From: Palaeococcus pacificus DY20341
GTDB taxonomy: Archaea; Methanobacteriota_B; Thermococci; Thermococcales; Thermococcaceae
NCBI RefSeq assembly: GCF_000725425.1
Contig: NZ_CP006019.1
Location: 1,240,001 to 1,304,000, forward strand
Reading direction: 5' to 3'
Length of the DNA stretch: 64,000 bases
Part shown: positions 15,750-27,172 of the stretch, in pieces
How the letters are laid out: each line of letters opens with the position of its first letter
How positions within the stretch are numbered: position 1 is the first letter of the stretch
Translations under genes and position numbers: made by a program
The notes under the pieces: model-generated
Seen by the model: the letters and a program-made list of their open reading frames with translations, nothing else
Told to the model about the DNA's origin: nothing
Databases searched by the model: none

Positions 15750-16330
15750 ATAACCTGCAAAAACTTGCAGAAGTTCAGAAAAAGCTGAGCAGTAAAATAG
15801 TTGAAAAACCAATAGATTTAGACTCAATAAAGAGAATTGCAGCTGTGGATGTGGCATATAAGGAAAATCTTGCAAGTGCTTCCTTTGTTTTATGCTCTTT
15901 CCCAGAGTGCAAGGTTTTAAAAATTAAAGCCATATGTTTAGAGGTTTCATATCCTTACATACCAACGTTCTTCTTTTTGAAGGAAACTCAGCCGATTCTA
16001 GTTGCTGTTAAGGGAGAGGACTTTGATGTGTTGCTTGTAGAAGGTCACGGCAGGGCACATCCCCGCGGCTATGGATTAGCTTCTCATATTGGGCTCCTCC
16101 TCCAAAAGCCAACAGTTGGAGTTGCAAAAAGGCCTTTAAAGACGTATCCCCAAGAGAGCTTAGCCAAAGTTGGAAAAGCATACGTAAGTGTTGGGCACTT
16201 GATTGACTTGCCTTCTGCAGTGGAAATAGTTAGAGTGGTTAATGAAAATGGCTATCCTGCACCATTAAGGTTGGCGGATAAAGAATCAAAGAGAGCGCTA
16301 AAGAGGTTTCTTTTGGGAGAATCTCTTTGA
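15746..16330 (+). CDS. nfi: Endonuclease V
   Basis: 194 residues with the EndoV core: DVAYKE (metal Asp near residue 36), the tyrosine-rich [13 protein letters not shown] wedge region, [21 protein letters not shown] and GVAKRPLKT. It cleaves one base 3-prime of deoxyinosine in DNA (and inosine RNA in some homologues). The ATGA overlap with translin means translational coupling. Its 3-prime end overlaps the convergent membrane-protein gene by 33 bases. Confidence 0.93.
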   Translation: MNNLQKLAEVQKKLSSKIVEKPIDLDSIKRIAAVDVAYKENLASASFVLCSFPECKVLKIKAICLEVSYPYIPTFFFLKETQPILVAVKGEDFDVLLVEGHGRAHPRGYGLASHIGLLLQKPTVGVAKRPLKTYPQESLAKVGKAYVSVGHLIDLPSAVEIVRVVNENGYPAPLRLADKESKRALKRFLLGESL

Positions 16331-16828
16331 CTCCTCTACAAATATTCTGAGAAATGCTACCATCATTGCTATGAAAGCTCCTAGGACGCCTGCCAGAGAG
16401 ATGCTAAGCAAAGCTCCTTCTATTGTGGGGATTCTTGAATTGGCAAAAAGCAAGTTTGAAAATATGAATCCTCCAAAGTATGCAAAGGGTGTTAAAATGG
16501 CATCTAACAGGCCGCTAGGATTGAAAGTATAGAGGAAAATTGCTGATGCCCCAGCAAATACTAATGACATTGCGAATCTAAAGCCAAATGTCAACCACAC
16601 GACATAGAGCACACTTGTTGCAGCGAAGCCGAGGAGAAATGCAATGCCGCTTGTATTTGCCTCACCTTTTTTGAGCCCTACAAATGCTCCGAGAAAGAAA
16701 AATGTAGCGTACATTAGAGAAAAGGTTTCAATTCCTGTCGAGAGTGGGAAAAAAGCCAAGAGTAGGAAAAATGCTAACGTAATTCCAGTACCTCCAAAAG
16801 AGAGAACATTTAGCAGTTTTTGATTCAT
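16298..16828 (-). CDS. Hypothetical membrane protein
   Basis: 176 residues with about six hydrophobic helices and a basic C-terminus ([10 protein letters not shown]). No family recognised. Its start overlaps the stop of ribK by 4 bases, so it is translated with it. Flavin transport would be a tempting guess from that linkage, but the sequence does not resemble known riboflavin ECF-S proteins closely enough to claim it. Confidence 0.7.
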   Translation of the reverse strand: MNQKLLNVLSFGGTGITLAFFLLLAFFPLSTGIETFSLMYATFFFLGAFVGLKKGEANTSGIAFLLGFAATSVLYVVWLTFGFRFAMSLVFAGASAIFLYTFNPSGLLDAILTPFAYFGGFIFSNLLFANSRIPTIEGALLSISLAGVLGAFIAMMVAFLRIFVEESKRFSQKKPL

Positions 16829-17463
16829 TTTACCACCTCAACTACCAGTCTATCTCCATCTTTCAAATTTAACGCCTTTCTAAGGTTTATGGGTGAGATT
16901 ATTTCAGCAATCTCTGGTGGATGGATTGTCCTAAACGGAATTACTATTGCTCCTTCAATGCCATTTATTCTGACTTTATATGCCCTCACATCTCCAAAGG
17001 TTCTGCCCTCTTTTGAAAAACCTGGGATAATGATGGGTTCAACATCGTGGAATACATCGAAAACGGTCTTCGGGAAGATGACCTTGATGTTTAAAGTCCC
17101 GGGATAGGGTTTGAAGTTTAAATACTCCTCTATTAAGGGTGTGTACTGCCTGATGTAATAAGCCCCTTCGCCAAGCCCCGAAACTACCTCTCCTAAAATC
17201 TTCTTCCCGAGGTAGAGCACTTCAGTGAGCTGGTCATGGATATCGCTTAGATACCTCATGCCCTTTTCAGTGAGCTCGACATAGGTTCTCTTCCCTTCGA
17301 CAGCTTTTTCCACGTAGCCTTCCTTTTCAAGTTCTTCAAATCTCCTTAAGATGGTTTGAGGAGAAATATTGAGCTCTTTAGATAACTCTCTGAGTGTTAT
17401 TTTAACTTTCTCTCCGATTGCTCCTTTTTTTGCTAACAACAAGAGGAGTTCAAATTTCTCCAT
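16825..17463 (-). CDS. ribK: Bifunctional regulator / CTP-dependent riboflavin kinase (RbkR type)
   Basis: 212 residues. Residues 1-80 form a winged helix ([22 protein letters not shown]). Residues about 85-212 are the archaeal riboflavin kinase domain with [18 protein letters not shown], and the ribityl-binding [25 protein letters not shown]. The kinase uses CTP to make FMN. Fusions of this type are known as RbkR, which also repress riboflavin genes. ATG 17463 follows GGGTGA; the extra upstream codons are not needed. It is divergent from the radical SAM gene across 66 bases. Confidence 0.92.
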   Translation of the reverse strand: MEKFELLLLLAKKGAIGEKVKITLRELSKELNISPQTILRRFEELEKEGYVEKAVEGKRTYVELTEKGMRYLSDIHDQLTEVLYLGKKILGEVVSGLGEGAYYIRQYTPLIEEYLNFKPYPGTLNIKVIFPKTVFDVFHDVEPIIIPGFSKEGRTFGDVRAYKVRINGIEGAIVIPFRTIHPPEIAEIISPINLRKALNLKDGDRLVVEVVK

Positions 17464-17529
17464 TTTGTTCACCCGCTTCACCAATATTATGGAATTAAAC
17501 TTATAAACCCTTCACCTACACCACCAAAC

Positions 17530-18792
17530 ATGGTGAAGGTTAAGCTTCCAAACTCCTATTTTGAAGATTTGGGTGATAGCATTAGGTTAGTGTGGAGAAG
17601 AACTCTTTACGCGGATTTTGATAGAAAACTCATTGAGAAGTCCATAAAGAGGAAGTTTAAAACAAAAACAAATGTGAGCGTTGAAGATGGGTATCTGGTG
17701 GTAGATGTTGAGCATCCTGAGGTGGAGAACTTTCTGAACTTTTTAATCTCAAGCCATCTAGGGGAGTTCTTGAAAAGCAGATACACTGAGAGAAAAGTAA
17801 TTTACATCCACGAGGGAATGGATGTTCCTCTTTTGGGTTACAACGCATTTGGGCTAATCGATAGGGGTACAAACTTAATCCAAGTGAGGGGTGTAAGTGG
17901 CTGTAATCTCTCATGCATATTCTGCTCCGTTGATGAAGGGCCCTACTCTAGGACGAGGCGCTTCGATTATGTTGTTGATGTTGACTATTTACTAAAGTGG
18001 TTTAAGGATGTTGCAAAAATTAAAGGAAAAGGTCTTGAGGCACATATAGACGGCCAGGGTGAGCCTCTCATTTATCCCTTCATTGTCGAGCTCGTTCAAG
18101 GCTTAAAGGATATGAGAGAAGTCGATGTGGTATCAATCCAAACTAACGCAACGCTTTTGGATGATAAACTTGTGGAAGAGCTTGCGGAGGCGGGTTTGGA
18201 TAGGGCAAATGTTTCCATTCATTCCCTTGACCCCGAAAAAGCAAAGATGATCATGGGTAAAAAGGATTACGACCTAGAGCACGTTTTGGACATGATTGAG
18301 GCAATGATAAACGCTGGAATAGATGTTTTAATAGCACCAGTCATAATTTTTGGTTTAAACGACGATGAAGCTGAAGATATGATAGAGTTTGCCCGAAAAG
18401 TTGGTGCCGGAAAGAGATGGCCTGCTCTGGGATTCCAAAACTACATCCCATACAAGTTTGGAAGAAAACCCACTATAGCGAAGCTTGTGTCTTTCAGGGA
18501 CTTTTATGCTTGGCTCAGAGGTCTGGAAGAAAAAACGGGAATGAAGCCTTTAGTTTTGAAGCCCAAGCACTTTGGAATGCATAAACGGAAGTTCATACCC
18601 CTCTCATTCAGGATTGGGGAAGTTGTTAAGGTAAAAATCGTACTCCCGGGTAGGATTGAGGGAGAGATGCTCGGAGTTGCAAGGGACAGGCTAATTGAAA
18701 TTATAAACACGAATGCAAAAGTTGGCGACACGATAAAGGTCAAAATAGTGAGGACAAAGCACGGCATATACATCGGGACGCCTGTGAAGTGA
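17530..18792 (+). CDS. Radical SAM protein with C-terminal TRAM-like domain
   Basis: 420 residues. A preamble of about 110 residues is followed by the cluster motif CNLSCIFC (CxxxCxxC), then GQGEPLIYP, VSIQTNATLL and NVSIHSLDPEKA of the SAM barrel. The end (VKVKIVLPGRIEGEMLGVARDRLIEI and VKIVRTKHGIYIG) looks like a TRAM RNA-binding barrel. It belongs to an uncharacterised archaeal Fe-S oxidoreductase group; a tRNA- or rRNA-modification role is inference from TRAM. No SD precedes the ATG. TATA CTTATAAAC near 17496 predicts a nearly leaderless mRNA. Confidence 0.87.
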   Translation: MVKVKLPNSYFEDLGDSIRLVWRRTLYADFDRKLIEKSIKRKFKTKTNVSVEDGYLVVDVEHPEVENFLNFLISSHLGEFLKSRYTERKVIYIHEGMDVPLLGYNAFGLIDRGTNLIQVRGVSGCNLSCIFCSVDEGPYSRTRRFDYVVDVDYLLKWFKDVAKIKGKGLEAHIDGQGEPLIYPFIVELVQGLKDMREVDVVSIQTNATLLDDKLVEELAEAGLDRANVSIHSLDPEKAKMIMGKKDYDLEHVLDMIEAMINAGIDVLIAPVIIFGLNDDEAEDMIEFARKVGAGKRWPALGFQNYIPYKFGRKPTIAKLVSFRDFYAWLRGLEEKTGMKPLVLKPKHFGMHKRKFIPLSFRIGEVVKVKIVLPGRIEGEMLGVARDRLIEIINTNAKVGDTIKVKIVRTKHGIYIGTPVK

Positions 18793-18836
18793 ACGCATTA
18801 ATGAGAAGGTTAAAAAAGAAGCGTAAAATCAGCAAA

Positions 18837-19970
18837 TCAAATAAACCTTGAGCTCTTAACTTTGAGCTCCCCTTTTTCATAAAGCTCCAAGAGTATATCA
18901 ACCATTCTTTCGCCACTCTTTCCGTCTCCAAATGGATTCTCTGCATTTGCCATCTTCTTGTAGAATTCCTCATCGTTTAAGAGCCTCTCGACGTAGTGCA
19001 TCACCCTATCTTTTTCAAGCCCAACTAAAACGTTTCCCCCAGCTTTAACGGTTTCAGGCCTCTCAGTATTGTAGCGCAAAGTCAAACATGGCACGTCTAG
19101 GATTATACTTTCCTCTTGGACACCCCCTGAATCAGTAAGAACGAGCTTAGCATTCTTTTGGAGCTTTAGGAAGTCCAAATAACCGAGGGGCTTGGTTAAT
19201 GTTACGTGCTCCTCTCTCTCGAGCTCTTCCCACAGCCCTAACGATTTCAAGCGCTTCTCCGTCCTCGGGTGAACAGGATAGATAACTTTAATTGGCAGGC
19301 TTTTGATTATATCAACGAGCTTTCTAAGGTTTTCCTCACTATCGGTGTTTTCCGCACGGTGAGCTGTTAAAAGAGCGTATCCTTTAGGCTTTAGGCCGAG
19401 CTTTTCTAGTATATTGCTCTTGCGCTCCGCTACTTCTGCGTTCTGCAAAACGGCATCAACTATGGTGTTTCCAACGACGTAAACTCCTTCCACAATACCC
19501 TCACGCTCGAGGTTTTTTCTTGCTTCTTCTGTAGGAGCAAAGAGAACCTCACTCGCATGGTCGGCCAAAATGCGGTTTATTTCCTCTGGCATTGTTCTAT
19601 CGAAGCTCCTAAGCCCGGCTTCAACATGGGCAACTGGTATTTTCAGTTTAACGCTTGCAAGGGCGCCCGCTAAAACTGTGTTTGTATCACCTTGAACGAG
19701 CGTGACATCAGGCTTTTCGTCCATTAAGACTTTCTCTATCTTTATCATGGCCAGACCAGTTTGATTTGCTTGGGTTCCGCTTCCAACCTCAAGGTGATAG
19801 TCAATCTTATGGAGCTCAAGTTCCTCCAGGAAAACTTGACTCATCTCATAGTCATAGTGCTGGCCTGTGTGGATTATTAAAGGCTCGATTCCCCTCTTTT
19901 CGAATGCTCTAATAACTGGGGCGAGCTTTATTATCTCGGGCCTCGTTCCAAAGACGAAAGCAGGCTTCAA
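18837..19970 (-). CDS. wecB: UDP-GlcNAc 2-epimerase
   Basis: A 377-residue non-hydrolysing epimerase: GTRPEIIKLAPVI at the N-terminus, HTGQHYD, VQGDTNTVLAG, HVEAGLRSFDRTMPEEINR, THRAENTDSEENL-type region and LTDSGGVQEES. It converts UDP-GlcNAc to UDP-ManNAc, the substrate of the adjacent dehydrogenase, for S-layer or glycan decoration. Its start overlaps the wecC-like stop by 4 bases, so the two enzymes are translationally coupled. Confidence 0.94.
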   Translation of the reverse strand: MKPAFVFGTRPEIIKLAPVIRAFEKRGIEPLIIHTGQHYDYEMSQVFLEELELHKIDYHLEVGSGTQANQTGLAMIKIEKVLMDEKPDVTLVQGDTNTVLAGALASVKLKIPVAHVEAGLRSFDRTMPEEINRILADHASEVLFAPTEEARKNLEREGIVEGVYVVGNTIVDAVLQNAEVAERKSNILEKLGLKPKGYALLTAHRAENTDSEENLRKLVDIIKSLPIKVIYPVHPRTEKRLKSLGLWEELEREEHVTLTKPLGYLDFLKLQKNAKLVLTDSGGVQEESIILDVPCLTLRYNTERPETVKAGGNVLVGLEKDRVMHYVERLLNDEEFYKKMANAENPFGDGKSGERMVDILLELYEKGELKVKSSRFI

Positions 19971-21253
19971 TACTCGCCCCTCCCTATCCCTTTGAAGACA
20001 AAGCCCTTTGGAGGTTCCTCTATGATGTGCCTCCCATCAATTAAGACTTTGTTCCTCATTAGCTCCCCGATCGTTTTCCAATCCAATTCTTTGAACTCGC
20101 TGTGGTCTGTAGCAATTACAAGGGCGTCTGCTCCTTTGAGAGCTTCCATTATGCTTTCATGAGTGCCTTTAACGTATGGGTCGTATGAGCGCACTTCCTT
20201 AACATCATCTTTAATATGCTCTATAAAAGCATGAGCAGGAGAATTCCTTGTATCGTCAGAGTTTCCTTTGTAGGCTAGCCCTAAAACTGTGACAATAGCA
20301 TCTTCGGGAGGAAGGTTTATAGTTTTTAATGCCTCAAAGAGCAAATCTTTGGCCATTAACGGCATGTCTTCGTTTATCTCTCTTGCCCTCTTTATAAGGC
20401 CGAAATCTTCCTTAGCGGGGCTTAGGAGTAAGTAGGGATCTTTAGGCAAGCAGTGTCCGCCTACACCTATTCCCGGCACGTGAATTTTAACCCTTGGATG
20501 AGTGTTTGCAAGCTCAATAGCTTTGAAAATATCGACGTTGTACTGGTGGGCTAAAAATGCAAATTCGTTGGCTAAAGCAATATTAACGTCCCTAAACGTG
20601 TTCTCCATTAGCTTTACCATTTCGCTTGTTGTGGAGTTTGTTATGAACGTTTGACCTTTAACAAAGGAGCGGTACAAGACCTCGGCCAGCTCGGCGCTCT
20701 CTTTTGTAATTCCACCAAAAATCCTTGAGTTGTAAACGAGCTCTTTAAAAATCCTCCCGGGCATTACTCTCTCGGGAGCGTGAACCATGTAGAAGTCTTC
20801 TCCCGCTTTAAATCTTCTCTCCTTTTCGATGATTTCAGCCATTCTTAAAGTGGTAAGCGGTGGAATAGTGCTCTCAATTATTACGAGTGAGCCTTTTTTC
20901 ATGGCTTTAGCTACGGTTTTTACAGCGCTTTCTAAATACTCCAAGTTGGGGGTCTTATCTTCTCTTAGTGGTGTTTGAACGCAGATTATGTAAACGTCCT
21001 TTTCTTTAATCTCCTCGGGGTTTGAAGTGGCCCTAAGCTTGCCGCTTTCAACAGCTTTTCTCAAAAGATCATCAATATCTGGCTCGATTATGTGAGAATT
21101 ACCATTTTTTATCTTTTTCACGACATCTTCTCTTATCTCATACCCCACAACATTGAAGCCAGCATTTGCGAACATTATTGCCGTGGGCAGGCCTATGTAG
21201 CCCAACCCTATTACTGCAATTTCAGCTCTTTTGCTCTCTATCTTCTTTCTCAT
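19967..21253 (-). CDS. wecC: UDP-N-acetyl-D-mannosamine dehydrogenase
   Basis: A 428-residue nucleotide-sugar dehydrogenase. The Rossmann motif is GLGYIGLPTAIMFANAGF near residue 16. ESTIPP, PGRIFKEL and the catalytic cysteine in GVGGHCLPKDP follow, then the C-terminal NAD-linked sugar domain. With WecB it makes UDP-ManNAcA. The choice of substrate rests on pairing with the epimerase; related enzymes use UDP-GlcNAc or UDP-Glc. ATG 21253 follows GGTGGTAGC. Confidence 0.92.
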   Translation of the reverse strand: MRKKIESKRAEIAVIGLGYIGLPTAIMFANAGFNVVGYEIREDVVKKIKNGNSHIIEPDIDDLLRKAVESGKLRATSNPEEIKEKDVYIICVQTPLREDKTPNLEYLESAVKTVAKAMKKGSLVIIESTIPPLTTLRMAEIIEKERRFKAGEDFYMVHAPERVMPGRIFKELVYNSRIFGGITKESAELAEVLYRSFVKGQTFITNSTTSEMVKLMENTFRDVNIALANEFAFLAHQYNVDIFKAIELANTHPRVKIHVPGIGVGGHCLPKDPYLLLSPAKEDFGLIKRAREINEDMPLMAKDLLFEALKTINLPPEDAIVTVLGLAYKGNSDDTRNSPAHAFIEHIKDDVKEVRSYDPYVKGTHESIMEALKGADALVIATDHSEFKELDWKTIGELMRNKVLIDGRHIIEEPPKGFVFKGIGRGEY

Positions 21254-21551
21254 GCTACCACCTAATTCTTAGAACAGAAATCTTCAATTTAAAGTTTTTT
21301 TAGGTAACGATTTCATGCTGAACTTGTGCATGAATGCAATCGGATGAACGATTAAAGACCTAATCTGAGCACTTTGGGAGGTTTTTAAAAAAGACAGCAC
21401 AATGTTAGGAGTTAGTGATGCAATAGAAATCGTTATAAACGGTTAGCAAGTCTAAACAATTATCAGAAAGCTCAAAAAATAAGACTTCATAACCGTTTTG
21501 CGGAAACCCTTTTAATGGACAAAGTTGGTTATTAACTTGGAGGCGAGTATA

Positions 21552-22634
21552 ATGAAAGTATGGATTGACATCTCAAATGCACCTCACGCTCACTTTTTCA
21601 AGGGTATAATCAGAGAGCTTGAGAAAAGAGGATACGAAGTTCTTGTAACAACACGTCATTTTGATGGATTAACAGGTATTTTGGACATGCTCGGTATAGA
21701 TTATTATGTTGTGGGCAAGCACGGCGGCTCGACTTTAGAAGGAAAGCTAATCGCGAGCGTTGAGAGACAGCAAAAGCTCGCCCAACTTATAATTGAGGAA
21801 AAACCCGATTTGGCATTATATAAACACTCCGTTGAAGCTCCAAGGGTGGCTTTTGGATTGAGAATACCTTCTATTGGATTTGTGGATAATGAAACTGCAA
21901 CAGCTCAGAACAAGCTCATGCTTCCACTAACCTCTCGCATAATATATCCCGAGCCGATTGATAAATACGACCTCATGCGTTCTGGTGCGGATGCAAATGC
22001 TTTAAAGCCGATTAAGGGTTTTGCTGAACTAGCCCATATCTACGGCTTTACTCCATCAAAAGAACCTTTAAACGAGCTGGGCTTGGAGGAGTATGACTAC
22101 ATCGTCATGAGGCCCGAGCCTATAAAAGCCAACTACTTTAATGGGGACGCTGAGAAGAGCGTTTTGGAGAAGATAATTCCAATGCTGCCTGATATACCGA
22201 TAGTCCTCTTCCCAAGAACTGAAAGCCAAAGGAAAAGGTTTGAACGCTTTTATAATGTCATAATGCCCGAGAAGCCTATGGATAGCTTAAGCTTGCTTTA
22301 CTATGCTAAGATGATGATAGGAGCAGGAGGGACAATGAACAGGGAAGCTATAGCATTAGGAACGCCTACAATTTCTACGTATCCCGGCAAGACTTTAGCT
22401 GTTACAAAGTGGATGACAAACTTGGGGGTTAAGTTCTACTCAACCGATCCATTAGCAGTTGCAAAGAAGGCTTATGAGTTCCTTAGAAGAAACGGCAAGT
22501 TCAGGAGTTACATAAGGTACACGGTGTCAAGGCTTGAAAACCCGATAGATGCAATTTTGAGGGAAATTGAGACGTATGAAGAATATGGAAGCTTTGAAGA
22601 GATTAAAGAGGGCGAAAAAAAGCTCGCCTTTTAA
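21552..22634 (+). CDS. DUF354-family glycosyltransferase-like protein
   Basis: 360 residues. The start KVWIDISNAPHAHFFKGII and late GAGGTMNREAIALGTPTISTYPG fit the GT-B-like DUF354 family, related to the MurG and UDP-GlcNAc 2-epimerase fold. The activity is unproven. ATG 21552 follows GGAGGCGAG; nine codons upstream in frame precede the SD and are excluded. TATA CTTTTAATG lies near 21508. It is divergent from wecC-wecB, so a shared role in cell-surface polysaccharide is plausible. Confidence 0.85.
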   Translation: MKVWIDISNAPHAHFFKGIIRELEKRGYEVLVTTRHFDGLTGILDMLGIDYYVVGKHGGSTLEGKLIASVERQQKLAQLIIEEKPDLALYKHSVEAPRVAFGLRIPSIGFVDNETATAQNKLMLPLTSRIIYPEPIDKYDLMRSGADANALKPIKGFAELAHIYGFTPSKEPLNELGLEEYDYIVMRPEPIKANYFNGDAEKSVLEKIIPMLPDIPIVLFPRTESQRKRFERFYNVIMPEKPMDSLSLLYYAKMMIGAGGTMNREAIALGTPTISTYPGKTLAVTKWMTNLGVKFYSTDPLAVAKKAYEFLRRNGKFRSYIRYTVSRLENPIDAILREIETYEEYGSFEEIKEGEKKLAF

Positions 22635-22636
22635 TT

Positions 22637-23197
22637 TTAAATTCCTGCCAGTGCAGGTGTGATGTAAGCTTCTATAACTGCCGCTATAAAAAGGAGGGCT
22701 ATTGAGATACCGAGCATTTTCATTGAGTTTTTGAAGCCCCTCCTGAAGCGCTCCCCAATAGTTCCTTCTCCTTTTATAATCTCGAGATACCACTCGATTC
22801 CACCCAAGCCTGCAACGGCAAATGCAGGTATCTCAACTATTCCATGGGGCACTATTGAGAGGATTAGGGTTGAAATAGGCGTTCCCTGCAGATAGCTGTA
22901 TTCTACAACAATCCCCACAACGAATCCATTGAACAGCAAAATGCCTATGGGAACTATGCCAAAGAGGAAACCCCCAAGGGCAGCTATTATGGCCACTCTC
23001 GCATTGTTTGAAAATATAAGTAAGAATGTTCCAAAGGGGTTTTCATGAACGTCCCCAACTTTTTGCCCGAGTAATCTCCTAAGATTCTCAAACATGGACT
23101 CCGCAAAGTTTGGATTAGCTACCGTGAAGAGTATGCCAAGTGCGACACCGATTAAAAACACTCCAAGCAAAGCACCAAAAATTCTACGCCTCGTCAT
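22637..23197 (-). CDS. SpoIIM-family membrane protein
   Basis: 186 residues with about five helices and the family pattern GIILFNGFVVGIVVEYS and ILSIVPHGIVEIPAFAVAGLGG. The DUF95/SpoIIM family is widespread in archaea. In sporulating bacteria it takes part in a septal peptidoglycan-hydrolase complex, which cannot apply here. The archaeal function is unknown. It overlaps the upstream lipoate-ligase-like gene by 14 bases and is convergent with the DUF354 gene, 2 bases apart. Confidence 0.87.
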   Translation of the reverse strand: MTRRRIFGALLGVFLIGVALGILFTVANPNFAESMFENLRRLLGQKVGDVHENPFGTFLLIFSNNARVAIIAALGGFLFGIVPIGILLFNGFVVGIVVEYSYLQGTPISTLILSIVPHGIVEIPAFAVAGLGGIEWYLEIIKGEGTIGERFRRGFKNSMKMLGISIALLFIAAVIEAYITPALAGI

Positions 23198-23477
23198 TCT
23201 TCTCTCCTCTTAACGCATTTTTCAGCGCTATCTTAAAGTCCTCAACTGTGATGTAGGGCATCTCTCCTTCGAAGTTCACTTTGAAAAACTCATCTATAGC
23301 ATCTTCAAGCTTGGATATTTCTCTGCCCTCTAAGGATTTTTCCAGCTCTTCAACAGCCTCTTCTGGATATATGAAGAAATCACCGCTGATCTTAACGCTT
23401 CTCGCAATTCCTCTCTCTTCATCAATCTCAAATCTGATTAAACCTTTTCTCGCTTTATGCTCGCCTACTTTCCTCAT
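23184..23477 (-). CDS. Stand-alone lipoate-protein ligase C-terminal domain (LplB-like)
   Basis: 97 residues. KARKGLIRFEIDEERGIARSVKISGDFFIYPEEAVEELEKSLEG matches the accessory C-terminal domain of LplA, with the GDFF core near residue 35. In Thermoplasma and Thermococcus the catalytic N-terminal and this C-terminal domain are separate proteins, both needed for lipoylation. The catalytic partner is not in this window. It is co-transcribed with SpoIIM through an overlap. ATG 23477 follows GGTGAAAGC. Confidence 0.82.
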   Translation of the reverse strand: MRKVGEHKARKGLIRFEIDEERGIARSVKISGDFFIYPEEAVEELEKSLEGREISKLEDAIDEFFKVNFEGEMPYITVEDFKIALKNALRGEKNDEA

Positions 23478-23538
23478 GCTTTCACCAACTCAATTATTCC
23501 AGGAGAAGTTTTTAAACCTTAAGGAACAGCTTTTATAA

Positions 23539-25515
<1,977 letters not shown>

Positions 25516-25519
25516 ATCT

Positions 25520-25543
25520 GGGGCACGCTTCTGCCCCTTTTCT
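25520..25543 (+). terminator. Hairpin terminator after argS
   Basis: Perfect stem GGGGCA (25520-25525) with TGCCCC (25532-25537), loop CGCTTC, then TTTTCT. It lies 5 bases after the argS stop. Confidence 0.7.
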
Positions 25544-25684
25544 GACATCTTTCGTGCCTCCTAAGTTACCCTTTTGTTCAGCGTTTGCACTATTAATGCC
25601 CTAAGCCAGCCCTTGAGGGTACTCTAATTTTGCCGTTGGGGAAAGTTTAAATCCTCCACATCTCATTTTAGCTTAGGTGATAGC

Positions 25685-26488
25685 ATGCCGAGGATAGCCA
25701 TAATAGGAGGTTCTGGAGTTTACGACCCAAAGCTCTTGGAGAATGTGAGAGAAGAGGAAGTAAGCACGCCCTATGGGACGATAAAAGTAAAAATAGGGGA
25801 GTACAAAGGAGAAGAGATAGTCTTTTTGGCAAGACACGGGGAGAAGCACAGTGTTCCTCCACATAAGATAAACTACCGTGCGAACATTTGGGGACTTTAC
25901 GAGCTTGGTGTTGAGCGCATTTTGTCCACTTCAGCGGTTGGCTCACTAAATGAGGCCATGAAGCCGGGGGACTTTGTAGTCCTTGACCAGCTAATGGACT
26001 TCACAAAGAACAGGATTACTACTTTCTATGACGGTGAAGATGCCCCCCATGAGAGAAAGTTCGTCGCTCACGTGGACTTCACAGAGCCATATTGCCCAGA
26101 GCTCAGGAACGCTTTGATTAGAGCGGCCAAAGAGCTTGGCTTTACTTACCACCCAATGGGAACATATGCATGTATGGAAGGTCCACGCTTCGAAAGCAAA
26201 GCTGAGATTAGGGCACTCAAGATTTTAGGGGCTGATGTGGTTGGAATGACCCAAGTTCCTGAGGCAGTTCTAGCGAGAGAGCTTGAGATGTGCTACTCAA
26301 GCGTTGCCATCGTTACGAACTTTGCCGCTGGTATAAGCAGAGAAAAGCTCACGCACACTGAAGTTGTCGAGCTAATGGCAAAAAAGAGCGAAGAGATAAA
26401 GCTTCTCCTCATGAAGGCCGTTGAATACATTCCAAAGGAGAGGCGCTGTGCGTGTAAGGACGCTTTGAAGGGTGCAACGGGGGAATGA
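25685..26488 (+). CDS. Purine nucleoside / methylthioadenosine phosphorylase
   Basis: 267 residues of the trimeric PNP/MTAP family: IIGGSGVYD, RHGEKHSVPPHKINYRANI (phosphate site), GTYACMEGPRFESKAEIR, and GMTQVPEAVLARE. The C-terminal CxC (C255, C257) is the disulfide motif known from hyperthermophile enzymes. Thermococcales have several paralogues, active on MTA, adenosine, guanosine or inosine; sequence alone does not choose. It phosphorolyses purine nucleosides for salvage. The ATG has TAGGTGATAGC ahead. It is convergent with pcp, 5 bases apart. Confidence 0.9.
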   Translation: MPRIAIIGGSGVYDPKLLENVREEEVSTPYGTIKVKIGEYKGEEIVFLARHGEKHSVPPHKINYRANIWGLYELGVERILSTSAVGSLNEAMKPGDFVVLDQLMDFTKNRITTFYDGEDAPHERKFVAHVDFTEPYCPELRNALIRAAKELGFTYHPMGTYACMEGPRFESKAEIRALKILGADVVGMTQVPEAVLARELEMCYSSVAIVTNFAAGISREKLTHTEVVELMAKKSEEIKLLLMKAVEYIPKERRCACKDALKGATGE

Positions 26489-26493
26489 TCCCC

Positions 26494-27099
26494 CTAAACC
26501 TCTCTTAGACTTTCCTTAACTGCTATCTCCAGCGCTTTTCTTATCATCTCTAAGGGCATTGATGGCCTTGGCTTGTCTAAAACTTGTTCTGGGATGTATG
26601 GAACGTGGATGAAGCCTGCTTTGGCCTTTAAACCCTTGAGGGCAACATGGTGTAGGGCAACATACATTGCGGTATTGCAAACGTAAGTGCCTGCTGTGTT
26701 AGAGACCATTGCGGGAATTCCTTCATCCCTAAGGCTCTTTACAATAGATTTTATCGGAAGCGTTGCGAAATATGCTGATGGCGCGTTCATATAAATTGGC
26801 TCATCTTCGGGAACATAATCATCGTTGTCTGCGGTTGTGGAGTCCATTATGTTTATGGCAACGCGCTCAACAGTTATGTTGAACCTTCCTCCAGCCTGCC
26901 CTGTTAGTATTATCACATCTGGAGCTACATCCTCAATGAGCTTTGGAAGAATCTCTCTAACTTTTTTAAAGCTCACCGGGAGCTCTTTCTTGACTATTTG
27001 AGCACCGTCAATCTCGTCTGATAGCTCTTTAACTGCCTCCCACGAGGGGTTTATCTTTTCGCCTCCGAAAGGCTCAAATCCGGTAATGAGGACCTTCAT
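26494..27099 (-). CDS. pcp: Pyrrolidone-carboxylate peptidase
   Basis: 201-residue C15 cysteine peptidase removing N-terminal pyroglutamate. FGGEKINPSWEAV opens the domain, LTGQAGGRFNITVERVAIN contains the glutamate motif, SNTAGTYVCNTAMY holds the nucleophilic cysteine (about 142) and FIHVPYIPEQ the histidine (about 166). The length is typical. The thermophilic enzymes are tetramers of this size. It is monocistronic with GAGGTGAGC before the ATG. Confidence 0.95.
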   Translation of the reverse strand: MKVLITGFEPFGGEKINPSWEAVKELSDEIDGAQIVKKELPVSFKKVREILPKLIEDVAPDVIILTGQAGGRFNITVERVAINIMDSTTADNDDYVPEDEPIYMNAPSAYFATLPIKSIVKSLRDEGIPAMVSNTAGTYVCNTAMYVALHHVALKGLKAKAGFIHVPYIPEQVLDKPRPSMPLEMIRKALEIAVKESLREV

Positions 27100-27172
27100 A
27101 TGCTCACCTCTTGAGTTTGGGTAAACATTTATAGGTTTTGAAGGGTACGCTTTAAATAGGTTGGTGATTGTG

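Noticed and set aside
21325-21380. Possible third C/D sRNA (GTGC...GGATGA...CTGA-GCAC)
   Set aside because: A terminal stem and a D box exist but the C box is a poor match (ATGAATG) and D-prime is absent, so it is not supported.
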